Positions 21,333 to 33,315 of a stretch of DNA of 64,000 nt are shown piece after piece. Origin of the DNA: Streptomyces sp. NBC_00190 (GTDB lineage Bacteria; Actinomycetota; Actinomycetes; Streptomycetales; Streptomycetaceae). The translations under genes were made by a program, and so were the position numbers. The notes under the pieces are model-generated. The model did not search any database and was not told the origin of the DNA. It was given only the letters and a program-made list of their open reading frames with translations. Where the stretch lies: positions 6,014,001 through 6,078,000 of the forward strand of contig NZ_CP108131.1 of the NCBI RefSeq assembly GCF_036203305.1, written 5' to 3'. The first letter of the stretch is position 1; every line of letters starts with the position of its first letter.

Positions 21333-22301
21333 ATGCCGCTCGCGATCGAGGCCGAGGGACTGGTCAAACGGTACCGGGAGACGACGGCCCTGCGGGACGT
21401 CGACCTCGCGGTGCCGGCCGGCACCGTCCACGGTGTCCTCGGCCCCAACGGGGCCGGGAAGACGACCGCCGTACGCATCCTCGCGACCCTGCTCACCCCG
21501 GACGCCGGCCGGGCCACGGTCGGCGGGTACGACCTGATCCGCGACCCGGTCGGGGTGCGCGGCGTGATCGGCCTGACGGGCCAGTACGCGGCGCTCGACG
21601 AGGAGCTCAGCGCCGTCGAGAACCTCACGCTCATCGGCCGGCTGCTGCGGCTGCCCGCCGCCGACGCCCGGTCCCGGGCCCGTGAGCTCCTCGCCGACTT
21701 CGGCCTCACCGAGGCGGAGGGCCGCCCGGTGAAGACGTACTCGGGCGGCATGCGCCGCCGCGCCGACCTCGCGGCCAGCCTGGTCGGCCGGCCTTCGGTG
21801 CTCTACCTGGACGAGCCGACCACCGGGCTCGACCCGCACAGCCGCAACGAGGTCTGGGACACCGTCCGGGGCCTCGTCGCGGGCGGGGTCACCGTCCTGC
21901 TCACCACGCAGTACCTCGAAGAGGCCGACCAGCTCGCCGACCGCATCACCGTCTTCAACCACGGCACGGTCGTCGCCGAGGGCCGCCCGGACGAACTCAA
22001 GCGGATGGCGGGCGGCCAGACCCTGGAGGTCAGGGCCACCCGGCGCGACCAGGTGGACACCGTCGCCGAGATCATGCTCGGCCTCACCGGTCAGCTGCCC
22101 GCCCGCGACGAGGACACCGGCCGTCTCACCGTGCCCGTCCAGGACCCGGTGATCCTGTCCGCCCTGGTCCACAAGCTCGAAGCGGCCGACGTGGCCTTCG
22201 ACGAGCTCGGGCTGCGCCTGCCCACCATGGACGAGACGTTCCTCGCGATCACCAGCCCGGGCGGCGTACGGGCCCCCCTCACGGAAGAGAAGCTTCGATG
22301 A
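21333..22301 (+). CDS. DrrA-type ABC exporter ATP-binding subunit
   Basis: A 322-aa ATPase of the daunorubicin-resistance (DrrA) family. Walker A GPNGAGKTT, signature YSGGMRRRADLAASL, Walker B VLYLDEPTTGLDPHSR, and the family pattern LLTTQYLEEADQLADRI; the C-terminal ~90 residues are the DrrA-specific regulatory extension. The ATG at 21333 is preceded by AAAGGGA; upstream in-frame codons from 21273 look like leader. It overlaps the permease gene by 4 bases. Placed just after the Trp-supply operon, it probably exports the cluster's peptide and gives self-resistance. Confidence 0.93.
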   Translation: MPLAIEAEGLVKRYRETTALRDVDLAVPAGTVHGVLGPNGAGKTTAVRILATLLTPDAGRATVGGYDLIRDPVGVRGVIGLTGQYAALDEELSAVENLTLIGRLLRLPAADARSRARELLADFGLTEAEGRPVKTYSGGMRRRADLAASLVGRPSVLYLDEPTTGLDPHSRNEVWDTVRGLVAGGVTVLLTTQYLEEADQLADRITVFNHGTVVAEGRPDELKRMAGGQTLEVRATRRDQVDTVAEIMLGLTGQLPARDEDTGRLTVPVQDPVILSALVHKLEAADVAFDELGLRLPTMDETFLAITSPGGVRAPLTEEKLR

Positions 22302-23107
22302 CGACCCCCACCCGTGCGGCGCGCCGCCGCATCGGCCCGCTGGAAGCCGTCGGCAACGCGCTGTCCCTGGCCTCCCGGAACGTCACCAAGCTCAGGAAGA
22401 ACCCTGACGCCCTGGTCGACGTGACGCTCCAGCCGCTGCTGATGCTGTTCATGTTCACGTTCCTGTTCAGCGGCGCCATCGCCGGGGGCGACCGCGACGG
22501 CTACCTCCAGCAACTCGTCCCGGGTCTGCTGGTGTTCAGCCCGCTGTTCGTCACCATCGGTACCGGTGTCGCGCTGTGCACGGACATCTCCAAGGGGTTC
22601 TTCGACCGCCTGCGCAGCCTCCCCATCGCCCGCTCCGCGCCGCTGGCGGGCATCGTGATCGGGGACGTGGCCCGCTACTTCCTGTCGGTCGCCGTGGTCC
22701 TCGGCGTGGGCACGCTGATGGGCTTCCGGATCCAGACCAATCCGCTCGCCGTGCTGTTGGCGGTCGTCCTCATGATCGCCTTCGGCCTGTCCGTGTGCTG
22801 GATGGCGATCCTGGCGGGCATCCTGGTCCGTACTCCGGCGGCCGTCCCCGGTGTCCTGATCGGCGCCGTCATGCCGCTCAGCTTCGGCAGCAACGTCTTC
22901 GCCCCGGCCGAAACCATGCCGGGCTGGCTGCAGGTCTGGGTGAACATCAACCCGGTCACCCTGATGACCGACGTCAACCGCTCGCTGCTGCTGGGCGAGG
23001 GCTCGCTGACGGGGCCGCTGCTGGGCGGTCTGGCCTGGATGGCCGGCTTCGTCGTGGTCTTCTTCCCGCTGTCGATGCGCGCGTACCGCCGCCGCCTGGG
23101 CAGGTAG
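22298..23107 (+). CDS. DrrB-type ABC-2 exporter permease
   Basis: A 269-aa membrane protein with about six hydrophobic segments (around residues 45-65, 78-100, 120-145, 155-180, 185-205 and 240-258) and the ABC-2 family loop VPGLLVFSPLFVTIGTGVALCTDISKGFFDRLRSLPIARSA. Partner of the upstream DrrA-type ATPase through an ATGA overlap. It should form the transmembrane channel of the same drug/peptide exporter. Confidence 0.93.
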   Translation: MTTPTRAARRRIGPLEAVGNALSLASRNVTKLRKNPDALVDVTLQPLLMLFMFTFLFSGAIAGGDRDGYLQQLVPGLLVFSPLFVTIGTGVALCTDISKGFFDRLRSLPIARSAPLAGIVIGDVARYFLSVAVVLGVGTLMGFRIQTNPLAVLLAVVLMIAFGLSVCWMAILAGILVRTPAAVPGVLIGAVMPLSFGSNVFAPAETMPGWLQVWVNINPVTLMTDVNRSLLLGEGSLTGPLLGGLAWMAGFVVVFFPLSMRAYRRRLGR

Positions 23108-23136
23108 CCAGGCGGCGGCCGCAGGCCGTGAGGACA

Positions 23137-23170
23137 GGGGCGGCAGCGGCCGGGGGGTCGCTGCCGCCCC
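23137..23170. terminator. Stem-loop between the exporter and the Lrp gene
   Basis: Perfect 12-bp stem GGGGCGGCAGCG (23137-23148) / CGCTGCCGCCCC (23159-23170) with a 10-base loop, between two converging genes. There is no T-run, as is common in streptomycetes. Probably a shared bidirectional terminator marking the right border of the peptide cluster. Confidence 0.7.
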
Positions 23171-23200
23171 GTTGCGCATCCCCGTCCGCGCTGTCCGCGC

Positions 23201-23656
23201 TCAGCGTTCCACGGGCAGGCCGGTCGGCTCCTTGATGCGCTTCATGATGATCTGAGAGTTGACCTCGGTGACCCCTTCGAGCGCCGTCAGCTTCTCGATC
23301 CACAGGCGTTCGTACGCGCGCAGGTCCGCGACGGCGATCCGTAGCAGGCAGCCGGGACTGCCGAAGAGGCGGTACGCCTCGACGACGTCGGGGATGTCCT
23401 GCAGGGCCGCCTCGAAGGCCTCGACCGCCTCGCGGTCGCGGCGCACCTCCACGGAGACGAGCACCTCGAAACCGCGGCCCACCGCCTCGGGGGAGATCAC
23501 GGCGCGGTAGCCCTGGATCACCCCGTCCTGTTCCAGCTGCCGCACCCGGCGCATGCAGGGGGAGGGGGTCAGGCCCACGCGTTGGGCGAGCTCCTGGTTG
23601 CTGAGGCGGCCGTCCGCCTGGAGCTCACGCAAGATATCCCGGTCGATGGCATCCAT
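23201..23656 (-). CDS. Lrp/AsnC-family transcriptional regulator
   Basis: A 151-aa regulator: N-terminal HTH (IDRDILRELQADGRLSNQELAQRVGLTPSPCMRRVRQLEQDGVIQGYRA) followed by a RAM ligand-binding domain (VEVRRDREAVEAFEAALQDIPDVVEAYRLFGSPGCLLRIAVADL). The ATG at 23656 is used because the protein then begins MDAIDRDIL as in the family. It is divergent from the asparaginase gene, 148 bases apart, so it probably controls that gene and itself in response to an amino acid. Confidence 0.92.
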   Translation of the reverse strand: MDAIDRDILRELQADGRLSNQELAQRVGLTPSPCMRRVRQLEQDGVIQGYRAVISPEAVGRGFEVLVSVEVRRDREAVEAFEAALQDIPDVVEAYRLFGSPGCLLRIAVADLRAYERLWIEKLTALEGVTEVNSQIIMKRIKEPTGLPVER

Positions 23657-23804
23657 TGCGCAATTATCACCCAGCCAGTGTGACAGGAGGGGCCAAAGAA
23701 GCAATCACATTGCGCGTAGATCTCTCTATGATTGCTGTCTCGCGCGCGTGTGCGAGTTCACCTGTACGGGTGACGAGGAATACGAGGAAAGGGCGGCCAC
23801 GGCC

Positions 23805-24806
23805 ATGGGACGGATCGTCGTCATCAGCACCGGCGGGACGATAGCCAGCCGCTGGCAGGGCTCGGGTTTCGCGGCGGACGCCGACGGCAGTGAGGTCGTC
23901 GCCACCGCGCCGCTGCCCGAGGGCATCACCGTCGAGCTCGTGGACCTGTTCAGCGTGAACAGCCCGCGGCTCACCACCGCCCACCAGCTCACCCTGCTGC
24001 GTACCGTGCACGAGGTGCTCGCCGATCCCGGCGTGGACGGCATCGTCGTCACGCACGGCACCGACACCCTCGAAGAGTCCGCGTTCCTCGTCGACCTGCA
24101 CCACCACGACCCGCGCTCCGTGGTGTTCACGGGCTCGCAGCGGCCCATGGGCACCGCCGACGGCGACGGGCCGGAGAACCTCTACGACGCGCTGCTCACC
24201 GCCGACACCACGCGCGGGCTGGGCGTGCTGATCGCCTTCGCCGGCCGGGTGCACGCCGCCCGCGGCACGGTGAAGAGCCAGGCCGTGGCGCTGGACGCGT
24301 TCGCCGACCCCTCGAAGGAACTCCTCGGCAAGGTCGGCTTCGGCAAGGTCGCGATCCTGCGCACACCGCAGCGCCCCGCCCCGCTCCCGCTGCCCGCGAT
24401 GCCCGAACTCCAGCCGCGCGTCGACGTGGTGGTGCACCACGCCGACGGCGACGCGGTGCTGCTGAACGCCGCCGTCGCGGCGGGCGCGCGGGGCATCGTC
24501 CTCGTCGGGACGGGCGCGGGCAACGCCACCCCCGAGATCGTGGACGCCGTCAGGGCCGCCATCGGGCGCGGCGTACTGGTCGCGCTCACCACGCGCGTGA
24601 TGGCCGGGCCGGTCACCGAGATCTACACCCACGGCGGCGCCGTGGACCTGGTCGCGGCCGGAGCCGTACCGACGGGCACCCTGCGCGCGGGCCAGGCCCG
24701 CATCGCGGTGCTCTCCGCACTGCTCGCCTCCACCGACGGCGCGGAGCAGAACCGCATCCTGCGCGACACCCTCTCCTCCGAGGGCCCGGTCCTGATCGGC
24801 GCCTGA
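23805..24806 (+). CDS. L-asparaginase
   Basis: A 333-aa enzyme hydrolysing asparagine to aspartate and ammonia. Both catalytic Thr signatures are visible: VISTGGTIAS at residues 5-14 and VTHGTDTLEES (~83). SQRPMGTADGDGPENLYDA is also family-typical. No signal peptide, so cytoplasmic. The ATG at 23805 follows AGGAAAGGG. The divergent Lrp/AsnC gene is the likely regulator. Confidence 0.93.
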   Translation: MGRIVVISTGGTIASRWQGSGFAADADGSEVVATAPLPEGITVELVDLFSVNSPRLTTAHQLTLLRTVHEVLADPGVDGIVVTHGTDTLEESAFLVDLHHHDPRSVVFTGSQRPMGTADGDGPENLYDALLTADTTRGLGVLIAFAGRVHAARGTVKSQAVALDAFADPSKELLGKVGFGKVAILRTPQRPAPLPLPAMPELQPRVDVVVHHADGDAVLLNAAVAAGARGIVLVGTGAGNATPEIVDAVRAAIGRGVLVALTTRVMAGPVTEIYTHGGAVDLVAAGAVPTGTLRAGQARIAVLSALLASTDGAEQNRILRDTLSSEGPVLIGA

Positions 24807-24891
24807 GGGCTGTCCCGCAGCGTTCCTCAGCGCGGTATGACCGGGGCGCCATAGGATCCGGTGCATCGGTCATCGCGCCACGGGGGGACGC

Positions 24892-27800
24892 ATGGAACCC
24901 GGGACCATCGGCATCCGACTCGCCTCGGCGGCCATCGCCCCGCTCGTCAGGAAGCTCTTCGTCACCGAAGGCCCTGGCGCCGGTCTCGTCGACAAACCGG
25001 TCCGGATCTCGGGTCACGTGTCCTTCAGGGGCGAGAAGCGCTCGCTCACGCAATCCGATCTCCACGACCTGGCGGCCAAGTTGGTCAAACAGGCCCTCCG
25101 TACGGGCGAGCGCCCCATCCCCGCCGACGAACAGCAGGCGGTGGCCGAGGCCCTGGCCACCACCCTGCACGCGCTGGGCGACATCACACTGACCGATCTG
25201 GACGCGGTCCGGCTCGGCTCCGAAGCCCTCGCGCGGGAGCTGCGCCGGGTCAGCGGCCGGCCCGAAGCCCAACTGAGCGCCGACGCCACGTACTTCTACG
25301 AGCGGCTGCTCGAAGCCGCCTGCCTCCACATCCTCCACTTCTTCACGCAGCGCTCGACGTTCGTCGCCCACGCCCTCGTACAGCAGACGCGCGGGATCGC
25401 CGAGCTGACGGCCAAGGTCGACGAACTGATCCGCCGCGCGCCCCTGCCGGGCGCCGAGGACGCCGCCTTCGAGCAGGTGTACCTGCCGTACGTGGCCAAG
25501 AGGCACGGCAAGCTGACGATCTACGGGATCGACCTCAGCAACTCCCCGACGCGGTGGCCGCTGGACGCGGCGTACCTGAGCCTGGAAGCGACGTCGCAGT
25601 GGCGCGTGTCCCTCGACCACGTCGTCGAGGTTCCGGAACTGGCCGGCGCGGGGCTCGATCTCACCGCCTCCACCGATCCGCAGGCGGCGCGGACGGCGCG
25701 CCGCGTGTTCCGCCAGGCGTACCGCGACGCCTCGGGTCCGCAGCCCGCGGACCAGGCCCTGGCCAGCAGCCACCGTGTCCTGCTCCGGGGCGAGGCCGGC
25801 TCCGGCAAGAGCACGCTGGTCCAGTGGCTGGCCGTCACCGCCGCCCGCCAGGACCTCCCTGCGCAGATGGAGTACCTGTACGACCGCATCCCGTTCGTCC
25901 TGCCGCTGCGGACCCTGACGCGCCACGGCGAGCGGCTCCCGCTGCCCCAGGACTTCCTGGCCGCGGCGGGCTGTCCGCTCGGAGGTGCCCAGCCGGACGG
26001 CTGGGTGCACCGGGTCCTCGCCACCGGGCGGGGCCTGGTCCTCGTCGACGGCATCGACGAGATCCCCGACCGTGAGCGCGAGCGGACCCGCGGCTGGCTG
26101 CGGGACCTCATGGACACCTACGACGGTGACAACCGCTGGCTCGTCACCTCGCGCCCCTCCGCCGTGGGGGCGGACTGGCTCGCCGGGGACGACTTCACCG
26201 AGCTGACGCTGTCCGCGATGGGCCCCGCCGACATCGCTACGTTCATCGAGCGGTGGCACAAGGCGGCCCACGTCGGAACGGACGACGATGCCGTCCTCCA
26301 GGAGTACCAGGCCCAGCTCCTGGCGGCCGTGCGCACCAAACCCGATCTCGGCCGGCTCGCGACCAACCCCCTGATGTGCGGGCTGATCTGCGCTCTCCAC
26401 CGGGACCGGCGGGGCTACCTCCCGCACGGCCGCAAGGACCTCTACGAGGCCGCCCTCTCGATGCTGCTGAGCCGCCGGGACCGCGAGCGCGACATGGCGG
26501 GCCCGGACCTCCGGGAGGAGCCTCAGCTCGACCTGCTCCAACGGCTCGCGTACTGGCTGATCAAGAACGGCCGTACGGAGATGGACCGTTCCCGCGCGGA
26601 GGACATCATCGCCCGCGCTCTGCCCTCGGTCCCGGAAGCGGCAGCTCTGGGTGAAGCGCGCGTCGTCTTCGCGCACTTCCTCCAGCGCAGCGGGCTCCTG
26701 CGGGAACCGACGCCCGGCACCGTGGACTTCGTCCACCGCACCTTCCAGGACTTCCTCGGTGCGCGGGCCGCCGTGGAGGAGGGCGACTTCGGCCTACTCG
26801 CCGGCCACGCCGCCGACGACCAGTGGGAAGACGTCATCCGGATGGCTGTCGCCCTCGCCCGGCCCGGCGAGCGCGTCACGATCATCCGTGACCTGCTCGC
26901 TCTGGGAGACCGTTCCCCCGACAAGCGCACCGAGGCCCGCGTGTACTTGCTCGCGGCCGCCTGCCTCGAACACGCCACCACGCTCGACCCGGAGGTACGC
27001 GCGGCCGTCGAGTCGCGCACCGGCACTCTCATCCCGCCGGGGAACGAGCAAGAGGCACGCGCCTTGTCCGAAGCCGGTCCGCTCATCCTGGGCCTGCTCC
27101 CCGGCCCGGAGAACCTTGATCAGGTCGACGCCTACTACGTGGTGATCGCGGCCTCCCACGTGACGTCGGACGCTGCCATCTCCTTCCTCGCGCAGTTCGC
27201 CAAGCACCCCTCCCTGCCGGTCCGTTCCCAGCTCGTGTGGGCGTGGTCACGGTTCGAAAGTGCCCGATACGCTGAGGAGGTCATCGCACAGCTGGACCCG
27301 GCCGATCTCCTCTACACGGTGCAGTCCGACGAACAGCTCAGTCATCTGGACCGCCTCGGACTCCGGCCGACCCGCCTGGACATCAGGAACGACGTGTCAC
27401 CGGACCACCTGGCGACGTACATCGGCCGGTACAGCCTCACCGAGATCACGTACTCGAACGACACCGCGCCCGACCTGGGCTTCCTGGCGGGGCAGTCCGC
27501 CCTGGAATTCCTCGGCATCGGCCACTGCCCGGGCCTGACGGACCTGGACGGGATCGAGGGCCTGCCGATCCGGTATCTGGACATCACCGGCGCCCGACCC
27601 GATCTCGACCTGCGCAAGGTCTCTCAGCTCTCCCAGTTGGAATCCCTGAACGTCCGCGGTCCTTCCGGCATGAGCTGGTCCGCCGAGGCTCTGCCCACGG
27701 GCGCACCTCTTGAGTGGCTGACCGTGGACGGTGAAGTGAGTCCCGTGAACGGGCTCAAGGGGATCGGAGTGCTCTGCGGTCTCCGGCGCCTGGTGCTCAA

Positions 27801-28179
27801 CGCCGAGTCCGGTCCCGGCTCGGAAGCCGACTGGCATGAGATCCGCGCCCTCGGCTCCCTCGAGTACCTGACCGTCTCCGCCACGTCGTTCGATGCCCTT
27901 CCGGCGGGAGCGGTGCTGCCGGACGTCAGCACTCTGATCCTCGTCGGGGGCGGCGGGGAACGAGTTCTGCAAGCGGCCGTCCACCGACTGCCCGCGGCCT
28001 TCACCGGACTGGAAGACTGCCGGCTCATCGCGGACGTCGCGACGGAGGGCGACACCGGCATTGACGTCGCACCATTGGCCGGACTGGCCCGGCTTCAGCA
28101 GGTCTACATCGCATCGGGCGGAGTCCCGATCCGCGGCGCCGACCTGCTCCCGCCGTCGGTGGATCTGCACATCGAGTGA
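24892..28179 (+). CDS. NACHT-domain STAND NTPase with leucine-rich-like C-terminal repeats (bacterial NLR)
   Basis: A 1095-aa protein. Residues 1-~260 form a helical N-terminal effector-like region (looks like the NACHT N-terminal helical, NNH, type). The NACHT NTPase follows: Walker A LLRGEAGSGKST (~299-310), Walker B LVLVDGIDEIPDRER (~383-397) with the NACHT small residue and second acidic, sensor VTSRP, and a helical NACHT tail with FVHRTFQDFLGARA (~620). From ~800 to the end are irregular leucine-rich repeats (LEFLGI, LESLNV, LEWLTV, LEYLTV, LRRLVL). This order matches bacterial NACHT (bNACHT/Avs-like) defence proteins, in which the C-terminus senses a phage product and the N-terminus executes cell death or dormancy; function here is inference. 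Single gene, no signal peptide, no evident partner; the start at 24892 follows GGGGGGA. Confidence 0.9.
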   Translation: MEPGTIGIRLASAAIAPLVRKLFVTEGPGAGLVDKPVRISGHVSFRGEKRSLTQSDLHDLAAKLVKQALRTGERPIPADEQQAVAEALATTLHALGDITLTDLDAVRLGSEALARELRRVSGRPEAQLSADATYFYERLLEAACLHILHFFTQRSTFVAHALVQQTRGIAELTAKVDELIRRAPLPGAEDAAFEQVYLPYVAKRHGKLTIYGIDLSNSPTRWPLDAAYLSLEATSQWRVSLDHVVEVPELAGAGLDLTASTDPQAARTARRVFRQAYRDASGPQPADQALASSHRVLLRGEAGSGKSTLVQWLAVTAARQDLPAQMEYLYDRIPFVLPLRTLTRHGERLPLPQDFLAAAGCPLGGAQPDGWVHRVLATGRGLVLVDGIDEIPDRERERTRGWLRDLMDTYDGDNRWLVTSRPSAVGADWLAGDDFTELTLSAMGPADIATFIERWHKAAHVGTDDDAVLQEYQAQLLAAVRTKPDLGRLATNPLMCGLICALHRDRRGYLPHGRKDLYEAALSMLLSRRDRERDMAGPDLREEPQLDLLQRLAYWLIKNGRTEMDRSRAEDIIARALPSVPEAAALGEARVVFAHFLQRSGLLREPTPGTVDFVHRTFQDFLGARAAVEEGDFGLLAGHAADDQWEDVIRMAVALARPGERVTIIRDLLALGDRSPDKRTEARVYLLAAACLEHATTLDPEVRAAVESRTGTLIPPGNEQEARALSEAGPLILGLLPGPENLDQVDAYYVVIAASHVTSDAAISFLAQFAKHPSLPVRSQLVWAWSRFESARYAEEVIAQLDPADLLYTVQSDEQLSHLDRLGLRPTRLDIRNDVSPDHLATYIGRYSLTEITYSNDTAPDLGFLAGQSALEFLGIGHCPGLTDLDGIEGLPIRYLDITGARPDLDLRKVSQLSQLESLNVRGPSGMSWSAEALPTGAPLEWLTVDGEVSPVNGLKGIGVLCGLRRLVLNAESGPGSEADWHEIRALGSLEYLTVSATSFDALPAGAVLPDVSTLILVGGGGERVLQAAVHRLPAAFTGLEDCRLIADVATEGDTGIDVAPLAGLARLQQVYIASGGVPIRGADLLPPSVDLHIE

Positions 28180-28180
28180 C

Positions 28181-28206
28181 CGGGCGGCACCCGGGGGTGC
28201 CGCCCG
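28181..28206. terminator. Bidirectional stem-loop between the NACHT gene and meaB
   Basis: Perfect 11-bp stem CGGGCGGCACC (28181-28191) / GGTGCCGCCCG (28196-28206) with a 4-base loop, starting one base after the NACHT stop and ending 8 bases before the converging meaB stop. Confidence 0.8.
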
Positions 28207-28214
28207 TCCCGCCG

Positions 28215-29195
28215 TCAGTTCCCGAACGCCGCCAGGATCCGGTCCGCCGCCGAGGTCGGGGTGACCGAGCCCGCGCGGACCGATTCCTCCAGGCCCGGTG
28301 CGAGCTCCCGTACCGCCGGGTCCGAACGCAGCCGTTCCAGCAGCTCCTCGCGGACCATCGACCAGGTCCACTCCACCTGCTGGGACGCCCGCTTCGCCGT
28401 CAGCCGGCCGCCCGCCTCCAGCAGGGTGCGGTGCTGTTCGAGACGGTTCCACACCTCGTCCAGGCCCGCCGACTCGCGGGCGCTGCACGTCAGGACCGGC
28501 GGGGTCCACGCCGCGTCGGCCGGGTGCATCAGGCGCAGCGCGCCCGACAGTTCACGGGCGGCCGCCTTCGCGTCCCGCTCGTGCGGGCCGTCCGCCTTGT
28601 TGACCGCCAGGACGTCCGCCAGCTCCAGGACGCCCTTCTTGATGCCCTGCAGCTGGTCGCCCGTACGGGCCAGGGAGAGCAGCAGGAAGGAGTCGACCAT
28701 CCCCGCCACCGTGGTCTCCGACTGGCCCACGCCGACCGTCTCGACGAGGACCACGTCGTAGCCCGCCGCCTCCATCACGATCATCGACTCGCGGGTGGCC
28801 TTCGCGACCCCGCCCAGCGTCCCCGCCGAGGGCGACGGTCGGACGAAGGCCGCCGGGTCGACCGACAGCCGCTCCATCCGCGTCTTGTCGCCGAGGATGG
28901 AGCCGCCCGTGCGCTTCGACGACGGGTCGACCGCGAGGACCGCGACCTTGTGGCCGAGCCCCGTCAGCATCGTGCCGAACGCGTCGATGAAGGTGGACTT
29001 GCCCACCCCCGGCACCCCGCTGATGCCGATCCGCCGGGCCCGGCCCGCGTGCGGCAGCAGTTCCGTCAACAGCCCCTGCGCCAGCACCCGGTGAGCGGGC
29101 AGAGTGGACTCGACGAGCGTGATCGCGCGCGCGATGAACGCGCGCTTCCCGTCGAGCACCCCCTTCGCGTATGCCTCGATGTCGATCTTCGGCAC
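28215..29195 (-). CDS. meaB: MeaB/ArgK-type GTPase, methylmalonyl-CoA mutase chaperone
   Basis: A 326-aa G3E GTPase. Walker A GVPGVGKST, base-recognition VNKADG, and DPSSKRTGGSILGDKTRM typical of MeaB; VLVETVGVGQSE is the switch segment. MeaB proofreads and protects the B12 cofactor of methylmalonyl-CoA mutase. It lies 10 bases downstream of mutB, the usual place, as last gene of the mutA-mutB-meaB operon. Confidence 0.96.
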   Translation of the reverse strand: MPKIDIEAYAKGVLDGKRAFIARAITLVESTLPAHRVLAQGLLTELLPHAGRARRIGISGVPGVGKSTFIDAFGTMLTGLGHKVAVLAVDPSSKRTGGSILGDKTRMERLSVDPAAFVRPSPSAGTLGGVAKATRESMIVMEAAGYDVVLVETVGVGQSETTVAGMVDSFLLLSLARTGDQLQGIKKGVLELADVLAVNKADGPHERDAKAAARELSGALRLMHPADAAWTPPVLTCSARESAGLDEVWNRLEQHRTLLEAGGRLTAKRASQQVEWTWSMVREELLERLRSDPAVRELAPGLEESVRAGSVTPTSAADRILAAFGN

Positions 29196-29205
29196 CGGCC
29201 GCCGC

Positions 29206-31388
<2,183 letters not shown>

Positions 31389-31392
<4 letters not shown>

Positions 31393-33254
31393 GACGGCAC
31401 TCCCATCCGGTCGAGTACGGAGGACAGCACGGCGACGGCGTCACAGCCGGCGAACACGTACTCGTCCACGGAAGCCTCTGCGGTACCCGGCTTGCCCGCG
31501 AGGAACACGGTCGTGGCGCCCGCCGCGCGCAGCGCCTCGGACACCGCCGCGGCCTGCTCCTCGTACAGCGCGTCGCTGGAGCACAGCACGGCCATGCCGT
31601 CGGCGCCGCTCGCGGCATAGGCCGCGGCGGCCGTCGCCGGGTCCACGGAGACCGGATCGTGCACGGGCTCGATGCCGCCCGCCTGGAAGAGGTTCGAGGC
31701 GAAAGTGCCGCGCGCGGTGTGCGCGGCCGCCGGACCCAGCGCGGCCAGGAAGATCCTGGGCCGGGCGCCGGTCGCCGCGAGGTGCGCGTCGCTGCGGGCG
31801 CGCAGGGCCTCGTACGCCTCGTCGCGCCGTACGCGCGGCAGTCCGCCGGTGGGTCCGGCGGGCGCGGGCTCGCGTACGACCGGCTTCTCCGAGAGCAGCG
31901 GGAACTCGCTGACACCCGTAATCGGTTCGCGGCGCTTGGCCAGCTTCTTCGAGCGCTCGGCCCAGGTGGCGGCGAGCCGTTCGGCGACCAGCCCGGAGCG
32001 CAGGGCGGCGGCCTGGCCGCCCGCCTTCTCCAAGGTCTGGAAGAACTCCCAGGCGGCGTGGGCGAGTTCGTCGGTGAGCCGCTCGACGTAGTACGAGCCG
32101 CCGGCCGGGTCGATCACGCGGGCCAGGTGCGACTCCTCCAGCAGGATCGTGGAGGTGTTGCGGGCGATCCGGCGCGCGAAGGCGTCCGGCAGGCCGAGCT
32201 CGTTGTCGAAGGGGAGCACGGTGACCGAGTCCGCGCCGCCCACGCCCGCGGCCATGCAGGCCACGGTGGTGCGCAGCATGTTCACCCACGGGTCGCGGCG
32301 GGTCATCATCACCGGCGAGGTCACCGCGTGCTGGAGCTGGGCGCCCGCCTCCGGGGCCCCCGAGGCCTCGGCGACACGGGCCCACAGGCGGCGCGCTGCG
32401 CGCAGCTTGGCGATCGTGAGGAACTGGTCGGCCGTGGCCGCGTAGCGGAACTCCAGCTGGCCGAGGGCCGTCGCGGTGCTCAGGCCGGCCCCGGTGAGGG
32501 CACGCAGGTAGGCGACACCGGTGGCCAGGGAGAGGCCCAGCTCCTCGGCGACGCTGCCGCCGGCCTCGTGGTACGGCAGGGCGTCCACGGTCAGGGCGCG
32601 CACCCCGGGATAGCCGGAGGCGGCTTCCCGGGCCAGGGACACGGCGTCGGCCATGTCGAGCGCTTCGCCCGTACGGGCCTCGTGGCCCAGGGGGTCGGCG
32701 CCGAGGCTCGCCCGTACCGCCGCCGGCTGCGTCCCGCGCTCGGCGCACAGGGCGAGGAACGCTCGCGCGGCCTGCGCGTATTCGGCTCCGGAGTCCAGGG
32801 AGACCGGGGCGAGGTCCAGGTAGACCCCGTCCAGGGCCCGGGCGAGGCCGTCGACGGGGATGCCGCCGGGGCCGACGGTCAGCCAGAGCGAGGTGACCCC
32901 GTTCTCCAGGTCGGCGAGGACCGCCTCGTTCAGGCGTGCCGGATCGGTGCCCGCGAGGCGCTGGCGCACGTCCCAGCCGTTCGCGGTGGTGCCTTCCGGC
33001 CTGCCGCCCCGTACGAAGGGGGCGAAGCCGGGGAAACCGGTGTCGGGAGCCGTCCCGTCGGGCGGCGCGGTGTACAGCGGGCGGGTGGTGAGCCCGTCCT
33101 CGAGTGGGGTGGACAACGCTTCTTCAGCGGCCTCGCCGGAGGCTTCCTTGCCCGACTTGCGCAGTACGCCCTCTACAAGGCGCTGCCACTGCTCATGCGT
33201 CGCGTCAGGGAACTCGGCGGCCAGGGAGAGCCCGTCGTCAGGCAGGACCGTCAT
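31389..33254 (-). CDS. mutA: Methylmalonyl-CoA mutase, small subunit
   Basis: A 621-aa partner of MutB. The barrel is homologous to MutB ([59 protein letters not shown]), but the C-terminal Rossmann domain has [12 protein letters not shown] instead of the cobalamin motif DGHDRG, as expected for the non-catalytic subunit. Start ATG at 33254; first gene of the operon, 62 bases from the ROK gene, which runs in the same direction. Confidence 0.96.
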
Positions 33255-33315
33255 GGCTCGAATGTAGGGGAGGGCGCTCAGGTGGCACCATACCGGCGGG
33301 TGTGATCTCGCCCTC

